Of a stretch of DNA of 64,000 nucleotides, positions 46,014 through 54,494 are shown in pieces. The position numbers were made by a program, and so were the translations under genes. The notes below the pieces were generated by a model. The model saw only the letters and a program-made list of their open reading frames with translations. It searched no databases and had not been told where the DNA came from. Origin of the DNA: Blastococcus aggregatus (lineage in GTDB: Bacteria; Actinomycetota; Actinomycetes; Mycobacteriales; Geodermatophilaceae); contig NZ_OBQI01000002.1 in the NCBI RefSeq assembly GCF_900221005.1, positions 124,001-188,000 on the forward strand, given 5' to 3'. The number at the start of each line of letters is the position of its first letter. Position 1 is the stretch's first letter.

Positions 46014-46498
46014 GGCGTCGTCCCCCGGGCGGTCCGCTCGCGCAGGCGGTCGTTGACGACCTTCGGCACCAGGCGCGAGACGTCCCCGCCGAAGGTGGCG
46101 ACCTGCTTGACCAGGCTCGAGGAGAGGTGGCCGACCTGGGGGGCCGTGGGGACGAACAGCGTCTCGATCGCGGCGAGCTCGCGGTTCATCTGGGCCATCT
46201 GCAGCTCGTACTCGAAGTCGCTGACGGCGCGCAGGCCCTTGACGATCACCGGGATCTCGTTCGCGCCGCAGTAGTCGACCAGCAGCCCCGAGAAGCTGTC
46301 CACGGTCACGTTGGGCAGGTGCGCCACGGATTCGCGGAGCAGCTCCATGCGCTCCTCGACCGGGAAGAACCCGGCCTTGCCCGGATTGACGAGCACGGCC
46401 ACGACCAGCTCGTCGTACAGCGCCGAGGCGCGGTTGATGACGTCGACGTGGCCATTGGTGACCGGGTCGAACGAACCGGGGCACACGGCGCGTCTCAC
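46010..46498 (-). CDS. coaD: Phosphopantetheine adenylyltransferase
   Basis: CoaD, 162 residues; the penultimate step of coenzyme A synthesis. 'VCPGSFDPVTNGHVDVINRA' holds the nucleotidyltransferase (T/HxGH) motif; 'EYELQMAQMNREL' and 'HLSSSLVKQVATFGGDVS' (ISSS-type) complete it. GTG 46498 overlaps the rsmD stop and its own stop overlaps sepIVA, so three genes are translationally coupled. Confidence 0.96.
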   Translation of the reverse strand: MRRAVCPGSFDPVTNGHVDVINRASALYDELVVAVLVNPGKAGFFPVEERMELLRESVAHLPNVTVDSFSGLLVDYCGANEIPVIVKGLRAVSDFEYELQMAQMNRELAAIETLFVPTAPQVGHLSSSLVKQVATFGGDVSRLVPKVVNDRLRERTARGTTP

Positions 46499-47049
46499 GA
46501 CAGCCGACCGTACCGGAGGACTGCCTCGCCGTAGCGCCGATCGCGCAGTCCGGTCAGCGGTGTCGGCCACTCCCACGGCTCGTCGCGCCGGCCGCGCTCC
46601 ACGACGACCACGGCGTCGGGGGCCAGCCAGCCCTTGGTGAGGAGCGACTGCAGGACGGCGAGCACCTCCTCGGCGGGCGTCGCGTAGGGCGGATCGGCGA
46701 GGACCAGGTCGAACCGCTCCGCCGCGGTGCCGGCGACGACGGAGGGCACCGAGCCGGCCTGCACCCGCCCGCCGGGCAGCCCGACCGCGGCCAGGTTGGC
46801 CCGCAGGACCGGGAGCACCCCGCCGCCGGACTCCACGAACAGCACCGACCGCGCCCCCCGGCTGAGCGCCTCCAGGCCGAGGGCACCGGAGCCGGCGTAG
46901 AGGTCGAGGACGGCGGCGCCCTCCAGCTCCAGCAGCGAGCCGAGGCTGTTGAACAGCGCCCCCCGGGCCTTGTCGCCGGTCGGCCGCACGCCCGTGCGCG
47001 GGACGGCGAGCTTCCGTCCCCGCGCGAGCCCGGCGATCACCCGTGTCAT
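46495..47049 (-). CDS. rsmD: 16S rRNA (guanine966-N2)-methyltransferase
   Basis: RsmD, 184 residues. SAM-dependent; methylates G966 of 16S rRNA. 'VLDLYAGSGALGLEALSRGA' is the SAM-binding loop and 'DLVLADPPYATP' the N6/N2-methylase DPPY motif. The N-terminus 'MTRVIAGLARGRKLAVPRTG' is typical. It overlaps recG (start within the recG stop) and coaD: the usual recG-rsmD-coaD cluster. Confidence 0.95.
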   Translation of the reverse strand: MTRVIAGLARGRKLAVPRTGVRPTGDKARGALFNSLGSLLELEGAAVLDLYAGSGALGLEALSRGARSVLFVESGGGVLPVLRANLAAVGLPGGRVQAGSVPSVVAGTAAERFDLVLADPPYATPAEEVLAVLQSLLTKGWLAPDAVVVVERGRRDEPWEWPTPLTGLRDRRYGEAVLRYGRLS

Positions 47050-49235
47050 GCCTTCTCCAGCCAGTCGGCGCGCTCGTCGGAGGCGAGCGCCGCCACCTCG
47101 GCGGCCAGGCCGGGATGGTCGGCCAGACCGCGCTCGGTGGTCAGCAGCGCGGTCGCCTCGGTGCGTGCGGTGGCAATGAGCTCTTCATCTTCCAGGAGGG
47201 AGAGCAGCCGGATGCCCGACCGGGTGCCGGACTGCGCGGCGCCCAGGACGTCGCCCTCGCGCCGGGTCTCCAGGTCCAGCCGGGCCAGCTCGAAGCCGTC
47301 GGAGGTCGCGGCGACCGCCGCCAGCCGGGTGCCGGTCGGGGACGCGGTCGGGGCGTCGGTGACCAGCAGGCACAGCCCGGCGTGCTTCCCGCGGGCCACC
47401 CGCCCGCGGAGCTGGTGCAGCTGGCTGACCCCGAACCGGTCGGCGTCCATCACCACCATGACGGTGGCGTTGGGCACGTCCACGCCGACCTCGACGACGG
47501 TGGTGGCGACGAGGACCTGGGTCTCGCCGGCCGCGAAGGCGCGCATCGCGTCGTCCTTCTCCTCCGGGCTCAGCCGACCGTGCAGTACGTCCAGCCGTAG
47601 CCCGGCCAGCGGGCCGGAGCGGAGCAGCTCGGCGACGTCGAGGACCGCGAGCGGCGGTCGCCGGTCGCTGCGCGGGCCGTCGTCCTCGGGCGGGGCGCCG
47701 TCGGCGTCCTCGGGCTCGTCGCCGGGCACGTCCCCGATGCGGGGGCAGACGACGTAGGCCTGCCGGCCGGCGGCCACCTCCTCGCGCAGCCGCTGCCAGG
47801 CGCGGTCGACCCAGCCGGGCTTCTCGGTCGCCGGCACGACGGAGCTGGAGACGCCGCCGCGGCCGCTGGGCAGCTGCCGCAGCGTGGAGATCTCCAGGTC
47901 GCCGTAGACGGTCATCGCGACGGTGCGCGGGATCGGGGTGGCGGTCATGACCAGCACGTGCGGCGGGCGGGTGCCCTTGGCGCGGAGGGCGTCGCGCTGC
48001 TCGACCCCGAAGCGGTGCTGCTCGTCGACGACGACCAGGCCCAGGTCGGCGAAGTCCACGCCCTCCTGCAGCAGCGCGTGGGTGCCGATCACGATGCCGG
48101 CGCTGCCGTCGGCCACCTCGGCCAGCGCCTGGCGCTTCGCGGCCGCCTTGAGCGAGCCGGTCAGCAGCGTGACGCGGGTGCCGGCCGCGTCGCCGTCCAG
48201 CTCACCGGCCCGGCCGAGCGGGCCCAGGAGCTGGCGGATGCCGCGGGCGTGCTGGGCGGCGAGCACCTCGGTCGGCGCGAGCAGCGCCGCCTGGCCGCCG
48301 GCGTCGACGACCTGCGCCATCGCGCGCAGCGCCACCACCGTCTTGCCCGAGCCCACCTCGCCCTGCAGCAGCCGGTGCATCGGCTGGTCGCGGTCGAGCT
48401 CGGCGGCGAGCTCCTCCCCCACCTCGCGCTGGCCCTCGGTGAGCGCGAAGGGCAGGGCGGCGTCGACGGCGTCGAGCAGCCCGCCAGCCCGGCACGGCCG
48501 CGCGATGCCCGGCTCGAGCGCCGCGGCCCGGCGGCGGGCGGCGAGGGTGAGCTGGAGGACCAGGGCCTCGTCCCACTTCAGCCGCGACACCGCGCGCTCG
48601 ACGTCGTCCATCGACGTCGGCCGGTGGATGTCGAGCAGGGCGGCGGGCAGGGAGAGCAGCCCGTGCCGCGACCGGATCTCCTCGGGCAGCGGGTCGACGA
48701 CCAGGTCGCCCAGCTCCCCGGACGCGCCGAGCAGCAGCTTCACCGACTTCTGGATCACCCAGCTGGAGACGTCCTTGCTCGCCGGGTAGATCGGCACCAG
48801 GGCGCGCGCCCAGTCGGTGTCGTCGTCCTCCCCGTCGAGCAGGTGCATGTCGGGGTGGGCGAACTGCTTCTCACCGCGCCACTCCCCCACGGTGCCGGCG
48901 AACATCCCCCACGCGTTCGGCTTCAGCTGCGCGTGCCGGTGGTTGAAGAACACCAGCTTCATGCGCCCGCTGCCGTCGCCGACGACCACCTCGGTGAGCG
49001 ACCCCCGGCGGTTCTTCATCGGCCGGGTGGTGACGCTGCGGACCTGGGCCAGCACCGTCACCCGGTCGCCCACCTGGACGTCGGCCAGGTCGGACTGCTC
49101 CCCCCGGCTGGCGTAGCGGCGCGGATAGTGCCGGAGCAGGTCGCGGACGGTCTCCAGCCCCAGCTGCTCGCTCATGCCGGTGGCCGTCTTCGGGCCCAGC
49201 ACGCGCGCGAGCGGCGTCTGCATCGTGACGGTCAC
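47046..49235 (-). CDS. recG: ATP-dependent DNA helicase RecG
   Basis: RecG, 729 residues. Branch-migration helicase for stalled forks and Holliday junctions. Wedge/OB domain with 'LADVQVGDRVTVLAQVRSVT'. Helicase motifs: I 'LLQGEVGSGKTVVALRAM', II 'LVVVDEQHRFGVEQRDAL' (DEQH), III 'LVMTATPIPRTVAMTV', VI 'QLRGRVARGKHAGLCLLVT'. The insert of acidic residues 'DEPEDADGAPPEDDGPRSDR' is local. Complete. Followed by rsmD. Confidence 0.96.
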   Translation of the reverse strand: MTVTMQTPLARVLGPKTATGMSEQLGLETVRDLLRHYPRRYASRGEQSDLADVQVGDRVTVLAQVRSVTTRPMKNRRGSLTEVVVGDGSGRMKLVFFNHRHAQLKPNAWGMFAGTVGEWRGEKQFAHPDMHLLDGEDDDTDWARALVPIYPASKDVSSWVIQKSVKLLLGASGELGDLVVDPLPEEIRSRHGLLSLPAALLDIHRPTSMDDVERAVSRLKWDEALVLQLTLAARRRAAALEPGIARPCRAGGLLDAVDAALPFALTEGQREVGEELAAELDRDQPMHRLLQGEVGSGKTVVALRAMAQVVDAGGQAALLAPTEVLAAQHARGIRQLLGPLGRAGELDGDAAGTRVTLLTGSLKAAAKRQALAEVADGSAGIVIGTHALLQEGVDFADLGLVVVDEQHRFGVEQRDALRAKGTRPPHVLVMTATPIPRTVAMTVYGDLEISTLRQLPSGRGGVSSSVVPATEKPGWVDRAWQRLREEVAAGRQAYVVCPRIGDVPGDEPEDADGAPPEDDGPRSDRRPPLAVLDVAELLRSGPLAGLRLDVLHGRLSPEEKDDAMRAFAAGETQVLVATTVVEVGVDVPNATVMVVMDADRFGVSQLHQLRGRVARGKHAGLCLLVTDAPTASPTGTRLAAVAATSDGFELARLDLETRREGDVLGAAQSGTRSGIRLLSLLEDEELIATARTEATALLTTERGLADHPGLAAEVAALASDERADWLEKA

Positions 49236-49253
49236 GTCAGACCTCCTGCCGGC

Positions 49254-50876
49254 TCACTCGACGCCGACCTGCAGCGGGATGCCGGCCGGCCCGCCGTCGT
49301 AGCGGACGACCTCGATCGCGGGGTGCACCGAGGACAGGTGGCGGCAGACGGCGTCGCCGAGGTCCTCGTCGGGGCCGACGAGCAGCGTGGCCATCTCCCC
49401 TCCGGCCGAGAGCATCCGGTCGAGCAGGTCGCAGGCGACGTCCGCGAGGTCCTGCCCGATGACGACGACGTCCCCCTCGGCCGAGCCGAGCACGTCGCCG
49501 GGCTGGCAGCGGCCGGCCGACGTGAGCGCCTCCTGCTCGGCGAGGGTCACCTCGGCCCACCGCGTGGCGGCGGCCGCCTCGGCCATGGCGATGACGTCGT
49601 CGCCGAACCGCCGACCGGGATCGGCGACGGCGCAGGCCGCCAGGCCCTGGACCGGGGAGCGCGTCGGCACGACGCCGACCTCGCGGCCCAGCTCGCGGGC
49701 ACGGACGGCGGCCCGGCCGGCGACGGGGATCAGGTCGGAGTCGTTGGGCAGCACGGCGACCTCGTGCGCCGCCGAGGCGACGATCTCGGCCAGCACGTCG
49801 TCCTCGGTCACGCCGTCGGGACCGCAGGTGATCACCCGCACGCCCGCCTCGGCGAACAGCTCGGCCAGGCCGTCGCTGGACACGACGGCGATCAGGGCCC
49901 GCGTCCCGGCCACGGGCGCCGGGGGCGGGACCGGCGCCAGCGGCTCGACCGAGACCCGGTAGGGACGCCCGGCCTCGATCCCGGCCTCGATCGCGGCGCC
50001 GATGTCGGAGACGTGCACGTGCACGTTCCACTCCCGGCCCGTGGGGGTGTCCACGCCGACGACGACGAGGCTGTCCCCGAGCTCGGCCAGGCGGGCGTGC
50101 ATGCGGGCGACCGACTCCTCGTCGGAGTCGGCGAGCAGGAACTGCACCTCGCTGCCCGGCCCGGGCGGGGGCTGGTGCGGGACGTTCCGCGCGTCGGTGC
50201 GCTGGGCGTGGCGGTGGCCCGTCTCGCGCCGGGTGGCCAGCGGCGTGCGGGCCGGTTCCACGCCGGTGACGGTGGTGACGAACGCGTCGAGGACCAGGCA
50301 CAACCCGGCGCCGCCGGCGTCCACGACGCCCGCCTCGCGCAGCGCCGCCAGCTGGCCGGGGGTGCGGTCGAGGGCGGCGCGCGCGCCGTCCGCGGCCGCC
50401 GTGACGACGTCGGCGAGCGTGGCCGGGCCCGCCTCGACCTGGGCGACCGCGCACTCGGCCGCCCCCCGGGCGACGCTCAGGAACGTGCCCTCCTCCGGGT
50501 CGGCCACGGCGGTGTAGGCGGTCTCCGCGGCCTTCTGCAGGGCGGCGGCGAGCGTCGGCCCGTCGGCCGGCGGCTGGCCGGCGAGCTGGTCGGCCAGGCC
50601 GCGCAGCAGCTGGGCGAGGATCGTGCCGGAGTTGCCGCGCGCGCCGAGGACCGCGCCGCGGGAGAGCACCGACCAGGCCGGTTCCGTCGTGCGGGCGGCG
50701 TCGCGCTCGAGGGCGGCGAGCGCGGCCTGCGCGGTGAGCAGCAGGTTGGTGCCGGTGTCCCCGTCGGGGACCGGGAAGACGTTCAGCTCGTCGAGGACGC
50801 TGCGCGCCGCGGACAGCGCGTCGACCGCGGTGCGGCACCAGTGGCCGACCGCGGCCTCGTCCAGCGCCAGCAGCAC
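49254..50876 (-). CDS. FakA-like DAK2-domain kinase
   Basis: A 540-residue protein of the FakA (DAK2/DegV-partner) family. In Firmicutes FakA phosphorylates FakB-bound fatty acids. The ATP/Mg site is 'LNVFPVPDGDTGTNLLLTAQ', followed by 'GARGNSGTILAQLLRGLAD' and 'VDAGGAGLCLVLDAFVTTV'. The C-terminal half is the YloV-type domain. The position beside rpmB and recG is the same as in most actinobacteria and Firmicutes. No fakB/degV gene is in the window. A TTG/CTG-rich start region leaves the exact start (50876) open. Confidence 0.88.
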   Translation of the reverse strand: MLLALDEAAVGHWCRTAVDALSAARSVLDELNVFPVPDGDTGTNLLLTAQAALAALERDAARTTEPAWSVLSRGAVLGARGNSGTILAQLLRGLADQLAGQPPADGPTLAAALQKAAETAYTAVADPEEGTFLSVARGAAECAVAQVEAGPATLADVVTAAADGARAALDRTPGQLAALREAGVVDAGGAGLCLVLDAFVTTVTGVEPARTPLATRRETGHRHAQRTDARNVPHQPPPGPGSEVQFLLADSDEESVARMHARLAELGDSLVVVGVDTPTGREWNVHVHVSDIGAAIEAGIEAGRPYRVSVEPLAPVPPPAPVAGTRALIAVVSSDGLAELFAEAGVRVITCGPDGVTEDDVLAEIVASAAHEVAVLPNDSDLIPVAGRAAVRARELGREVGVVPTRSPVQGLAACAVADPGRRFGDDVIAMAEAAAATRWAEVTLAEQEALTSAGRCQPGDVLGSAEGDVVVIGQDLADVACDLLDRMLSAGGEMATLLVGPDEDLGDAVCRHLSSVHPAIEVVRYDGGPAGIPLQVGVE

Positions 50877-50961
50877 GGGCGCAGGCTACCCGTGGCCGCC
50901 GACAGGACCGGTCCGACGAGCCCCGTCCGGGGCGGTGGCGGCACGTCGTCCCCGGAGCGGC

Positions 50962-50967
50962 TAGACT
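50962..50967 (+). promoter_or_regulatory. Candidate -10 element for rpmB
   Basis: TAGACT lies 73 bases before the rpmB GTG, in the 163-base divergent gap between the FakA-like gene and rpmB. It resembles the actinobacterial -10 (TANNNT). No clear -35 is seen. Confidence 0.35.
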
Positions 50968-51039
50968 CCTCCACGGTCTTGTTGCGGGTGCTTCCTGCCC
51001 CGCCGTCTGTGAACGATTTCTTTCTGGGAGTGATCCACC

Positions 51040-51231
51040 GTGGCTGCCGTGTGCGATGTGTGTGGCAAGGGCCCCGGTTTCGGTATGTCGGTGTCGCACT
51101 CGCACCGCCGCACGCCGCGCCGTTGGAACCCGAACATCCAGTCCGTGCGGGCGCTGATCGCCCCCGGCAACCGCCGGCGCATCAACGCCTGCACCTCGTG
51201 CATCCGCGCGGGCAAGGTCGTGCGCGCCTAG
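51040..51231 (+). CDS. rpmB: 50S ribosomal protein L28
   Basis: L28, 63 residues. 'AVCDVCGKGPGFGMSVSHSH', 'RRTPRRWNPNIQSVRA' and 'NACTSCIRAGKVVRA' show the zinc-binding form with CxxC twice. GTG start. A single-gene transcript: divergent from the FakA-like gene and closed by a strong hairpin 31 bases after the stop. Confidence 0.96.
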   Translation: MAAVCDVCGKGPGFGMSVSHSHRRTPRRWNPNIQSVRALIAPGNRRRINACTSCIRAGKVVRA

Positions 51232-51261
51232 TCCGCGCCGTACGGCAACCGAACATCGCGC

Positions 51262-51295
51262 CGAACCCCGGAGGTCCTCCGACCTCCGGGGTTCG
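51262..51295 (+). terminator. rpmB terminator hairpin
   Basis: CGAACCCCGGAGGTC (51262-51276) pairs perfectly with GACCTCCGGGGTTCG (51281-51295) around loop CTCC: a 15-bp stem. Followed by GTCGTG, with no long T-run. It lies between rpmB and the convergent kinase-like gene and could serve both. Confidence 0.85.
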
Positions 51296-51307
51296 TCGTG
51301 CTGCGGG

Positions 51308-51943
51308 TCAGACGGCGCCGATGCCCCGTGCCCGCGCCGCCGTCACCACCAGGTCGACCACCGTCTCCAGCGGGAGCGCGGTGCTGTCGATCACCAGGTG
51401 GTAGTTCCGCGGCGCGGACGCGTCGACGCGGTAGAAGTGCCGCACGTAGGCCTCCCGCGCCCGGTCGTTGGCGTCCATCTCGCGGCGCAGTTCGTCGGCC
51501 GGCCGGCCGTACCGCGCCACCGCCGCCTCCAGGCGCCGCTCGCGGCGCCCACCGAGGCGCACGTTGAGCACGTCGGGCCGGTCCCCGAGCACGAGCGCCG
51601 CCGCCCGGCCGAGCACCACGCCGCCGCCGCCCGCCGGCGCGGCGATCTCGGTGAGCACCCGCTCGGTCTGCTCGCGGAAGGCCCGCGCGTCGGGGATCCC
51701 GGGGCTCGGCATCACGCCACCGATGGTGTCCGGCATGGCGCCGAGGCTGGCCACCATCCGCCAGAGCCCGGTCACCACCGTCTCGTCGTTGGCCTCGGCC
51801 TCCTCGATCGGCACCCCGAGCCGGCCCGCGACCTTCACCGGGATCACCCGGTCGTGGAACGGCAGGCCCAGGCGCCCGGCCACCGCCGGCCCGATCTCCG
51901 GACCGCCGGACCCGTAGGCCGCAGACAGCGTCACGACGCCCAT
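51308..51943 (-). CDS. Cytidylate-kinase-like family protein
   Basis: A 211-residue protein of the cytidylate-kinase-like family (Cmk-related P-loop fold). 'VVTLSAAYGSGGPEIGPAVA' is the nucleotide loop, here AAYGSGG without the classical GKS/T. 'GLPFHDRVIP' and 'VVLGRAAALVLGDRPDVLNV' match, as does the C-terminal 'DASAPRNYHLVIDSTALPLE'. ATG 51943 has AGGGG upstream. The substrate is unknown; family members are linked to nucleotide metabolism but many are untested. It follows the GNAT gene with a 13-nt overlap. Confidence 0.85.
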   Translation of the reverse strand: MGVVTLSAAYGSGGPEIGPAVAGRLGLPFHDRVIPVKVAGRLGVPIEEAEANDETVVTGLWRMVASLGAMPDTIGGVMPSPGIPDARAFREQTERVLTEIAAPAGGGGVVLGRAAALVLGDRPDVLNVRLGGRRERRLEAAVARYGRPADELRREMDANDRAREAYVRHFYRVDASAPRNYHLVIDSTALPLETVVDLVVTAARARGIGAV

Positions 51944-52497
51944 GAGATCCCCTCTCCACCCTCGTTGCCCTCGGTGTCCTGGGTGCGGGAGCTCTGCTCG
52001 AGCTCCCTGCCCAGGAACACCGCGTCCGGCGCACATGCGTACACCCCGTAACCGGCTACCGCCCGGTAGCCGAGCTGCGTGTACAGCGCCACGGCCTCGG
52101 GTTGCTGCTGGCCGGTGTTCAGGACGACGGAGCGGTGACCCGCCCGGGCGGCGCTGTCCTCCAGCGCGGCCATGAGCCGCCGGGCCAGCCCGCGGCGCCG
52201 GAAGGCCGGCTCGACGTAGACGCGCTTGATCTCCACCTCGCCCGAGGGGAGCACCCGCCACGCGCCGCACCCGGCGGGCACGCCGTCCACCTCGGCGACG
52301 AGGAACAGGCCGGCAGGCGGCGTGAAATCGGCCGGGTCGACCACGGCCGCGTCGCGCCCGCCGTACCGGACCACGTACTCCTGCTGCACCCGCTCGACCA
52401 GGTGCTGGGCGACCGGGTGGTCATAGGGCAGCGGTCGCAGCCGCTCAGCCGACGTGGGCCGATCAGCCGACGTGGGCCGCTCAGCCGAAGTGGGCAT
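51931..52497 (-). CDS. GNAT-family acetyltransferase with repeat-built N-terminus
   Basis: A 188-residue N-acetyltransferase. The core is 'VDGVPAGCGAWRVLPSGEVE', 'IKRVYVEPAFRRRGLARRLM' (acetyl-CoA loop R-R-G-L-A), 'VLNTGQQQPEAVALYTQLGY'. The first ~19 residues, PTSAERPTSADRPTSAERL, are encoded by three copies of an 18-bp unit that also forms the end of thiL, so this part is probably a recent add-on or is not translated. The start at 52497 overlaps the thiL stop by 17 bases. Substrate unknown. Confidence 0.85.
   Translation of the reverse strand: MPTSAERPTSADRPTSAERLRPLPYDHPVAQHLVERVQQEYVVRYGGRDAAVVDPADFTPPAGLFLVAEVDGVPAGCGAWRVLPSGEVEIKRVYVEPAFRRRGLARRLMAALEDSAARAGHRSVVLNTGQQQPEAVALYTQLGYRAVAGYGVYACAPDAVFLGRELEQSSRTQDTEGNEGGEGISWAS
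52445..52495. repeat. Three 18-bp tandem repeats at the thiL end
   Basis: TCAGCCGACGTGGGCCGA at 52445, a copy with one change at 52463, and a 15-base partial copy at 52481 (TCAGCCGAAGTGGGC). The third copy carries the thiL stop. The other two look like duplications of that gene end, extending into the N-terminus of the GNAT gene. Confidence 0.85.
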
Positions 52498-53509
52498 GGC
52501 CCGTCCCCTCCGCTCCCAGGGCGCGGGCCACGGTCTCGGCCGGCTCTCCGTCCACGAGCACGCCGGCAGCCGGGTCCGCGCTCCGCACCACTCCGATCAC
52601 CCGCCAGCCGGCGGGCAGCGGGGTGCCCGCCGGGAAGGTCGCCACGAGGGCATGGTCCTCGCCTCCGGTGAGCACCCAGACCAGCGGGTCCACCCCCAGG
52701 GCGGCGCCCACCTGCTGCAGCGGGCCCTCCGGGACGAGGCAGGCATCCCCCAGGGCGGCGCGGTCCAGGTCGAGGACCACCCCGCTGGCCTCGGCCACGT
52801 GGCCGGTGTCGGCGAGCAGGCCGTCGCTCACGTCGCACATCGCGGTCGCGCCCGCGGCGGCCGCGGCCGGGCCGGCGGCGTACGGCGGCGACGGACGGCG
52901 GTGCGCGGCGACGGCGGCCAGCGGGCTGGAGAAGCCCCGGCGGAGGACGGCCAGGCCGCACGCCGACCAGCCCAGCCGGCCGGCGAGCGCGACGACGTCG
53001 CCGGCCCTGGCTCCGGACCGCAGCACCGGCGGGCGCCCGCCGAGGTCGCCCAGCGCCGTCACCGACAGCACCACGGCGTCGCTGCCGGGCGCCGACGCCA
53101 CGGTGTCGCCGCCGACGACCGCGGCGCCCAGGGGCGCGCACTCCTCGGCGAGCCCCGTCGCGACCCCCTCCAGCCAGCCGATCGGGGTGTCCGACGGGCA
53201 GGCGAGGCCGACCAGCAGCGCGGTCGCCCTCGCGCCCATGGCCGCGACGTCGGCCAGGTTCGCCGCCGCCGCCTTGTGCCCGATGTCCTCCGCCGACGAC
53301 CAGTCGCGGCGGAAGTGCCGGCCCTCGACCAGGACGTCGGTGGTGGCGACCACGCGTCCGTCGGGCGTGGTGACGACCGCGGCGTCGTCCCCCGGCCCGA
53401 CCTCGGCGAGCCGGGCTGCGCCCGCGCGGGCCACCACGCGGGCGATGACGCCGAACTCCCCCACCTCCCGGACGGTGTCGGCAGGGAGGGGTGGACGGGC
53501 CCGAGTCAT
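52481..53509 (-). CDS. thiL: Thiamine-monophosphate kinase
   Basis: ThiL, 342 residues; makes thiamine diphosphate from the monophosphate. AIRS/PurM-like fold: 'EVGPGDDAAVVTTPDGRVVA', 'HKAAAANLADVAAMGA', 'PLGAAVVGGDTVASAPGSDA', 'AMCDVSDGLLADTGHVAEAS'. The Asp-rich metal site is intact. ATG 53509 fits relatives; an upstream GTG-type start at 53554 is less likely. It is divergent from the Lrp-type gene, and its C-terminal HAHFG is coded inside an 18-bp repeat. Confidence 0.94.
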   Translation of the reverse strand: MTRARPPLPADTVREVGEFGVIARVVARAGAARLAEVGPGDDAAVVTTPDGRVVATTDVLVEGRHFRRDWSSAEDIGHKAAAANLADVAAMGARATALLVGLACPSDTPIGWLEGVATGLAEECAPLGAAVVGGDTVASAPGSDAVVLSVTALGDLGGRPPVLRSGARAGDVVALAGRLGWSACGLAVLRRGFSSPLAAVAAHRRPSPPYAAGPAAAAAGATAMCDVSDGLLADTGHVAEASGVVLDLDRAALGDACLVPEGPLQQVGAALGVDPLVWVLTGGEDHALVATFPAGTPLPAGWRVIGVVRSADPAAGVLVDGEPAETVARALGAEGTGHAHFG

Positions 53510-53601
53510 GAGGTGCCTCCGGTCACTGCGGTAGGTTGCCGACCTGTCCGCCATCTGGCGGGGACGACGTATCGGCCGAGTTGCCGGAGGAAGGATCTCC
53601 C

Positions 53602-53835
53602 GTGGTCCACGCCTACATCCTCATCCAGACCGAGGTCGGCAAGGCCGCCCAGGTCGCCTCCACGATCAGCGAGATCACCGGCGTCACGCGCGCCGAGGAC
53701 GTGACCGGCCCCTACGACGTGATCGTCCGCGCCGAGGCCGAGACCGTCGACGACCTCGGTCGTCTGGTCGTGGCGCGGGTGCAGTCGGTCGACGGCATCA
53801 CCCGGACGCTGACCTGCCCCGTCGTCAACATCTGA
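53602..53835 (+). CDS. Lrp/AsnC ligand-binding (RAM) domain protein
   Basis: A 77-residue stand-alone RAM domain: 'VHAYILIQTEVGKAAQVAST', 'ISEITGVTRAEDVTGPYDVI' and 'VQSVDGITRTLTCPVVNI'. It has no HTH. Such short proteins bind amino acids or assemble with Lrp-type regulators. GTG 53602 is preceded by GGAGGAAGG. The same reading frame continues after its TGA into the DUF3515 gene. Confidence 0.92.
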   Translation: MVHAYILIQTEVGKAAQVASTISEITGVTRAEDVTGPYDVIVRAEAETVDDLGRLVVARVQSVDGITRTLTCPVVNI

Positions 53836-53859
53836 CCGACCCCTGCGAGCTCTGATCCC

Positions 53860-54483
53860 CTGACCGAGCACCCGCCGCCCGTCGAGCCCGTCGGGCCGCC
53901 GACCCCGGAGCCGCCGGCCGATCCGCTGCGGCGCATCGCCCTGATCGCGACGGCCGTCCTCGTGCCGGTCGTCGTGGCGCTGGTGATCCTGGCCAACGTC
54001 CTCGCGAACGACGCCGGCGACGACAACGGGGTCGCCGGACCGGCCGAGATCGACGGCACGGCCGCACCCCAGCGCGCCGATCTCCCGCCGCTGCCCGTGA
54101 CGGTCCCGCCGGCACCCCCGGAGGCGGTGGAGCCCTGCGAGGCGGTGATGCGCTCGCTGCCGCTGGAGCTGGCCGGCGAGCAGTCCCGGCCCGTCGACTC
54201 CGACTCCCCGTTCGTCTACGCGTGGGGCGAGCCGCCCGTCGTCCTGGTGTGCGGGGTCGACCGACCCACCGGCTGGACGGTCGGCGCCTCGGCGATCCAG
54301 ATCAACGGCGTGCAGTGGTACGTCGACACCAGCGACCCCGCGAGCACCGTCTGGACGACGGTCGACCGGCCGGTCTACGTCGAGGTGCGCCTTCCGTCCG
54401 GCGTCGACAGCGCACCGGTGACGGCGCTGACGGTGGAGCTGGGTCAGGCCCTGCCGTACCGGGAGCCCGATCCCGGCGAGTGA
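53860..54483 (+). CDS. DUF3515 membrane-anchored protein, start unusual
   Basis: A DUF3515 protein, up to 207 residues, with an N-terminal membrane helix ('IALIATAVLVPVVVALVILA') and an outer domain with two Cys ('VEPCEAVMRSLP', 'VVLVCGVDRPTGW') and 'NGVQWYVDTSDP'. In actinobacteria the family lies beside thiL and ddl, as here. No ATG/GTG/TTG exists before the helix. The frame is open back to the TGA of the Lrp-type gene; the only near-start is CTG 53860. GTG 53962 would cut the helix. So either CTG initiation or UGA read-through is suggested, or a sequence error is present. Confidence 0.75.
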   Translation: MTEHPPPVEPVGPPTPEPPADPLRRIALIATAVLVPVVVALVILANVLANDAGDDNGVAGPAEIDGTAAPQRADLPPLPVTVPPAPPEAVEPCEAVMRSLPLELAGEQSRPVDSDSPFVYAWGEPPVVLVCGVDRPTGWTVGASAIQINGVQWYVDTSDPASTVWTTVDRPVYVEVRLPSGVDSAPVTALTVELGQALPYREPDPGE

Positions 54484-54494
54484 GGCCCCGCCGC

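Noticed and set aside
47958..51404. 1,148-codon open frame opposite recG and the FakA-like gene, running into rpmB
   Set aside because: It crosses several real genes on both strands and shows no recognisable domain.
52445..52495. CRISPR-like repeats
   Set aside because: The units are 18 bp, tandem without spacers, and lie in coding DNA; no cas genes are near. No CRISPR array was found in the window.
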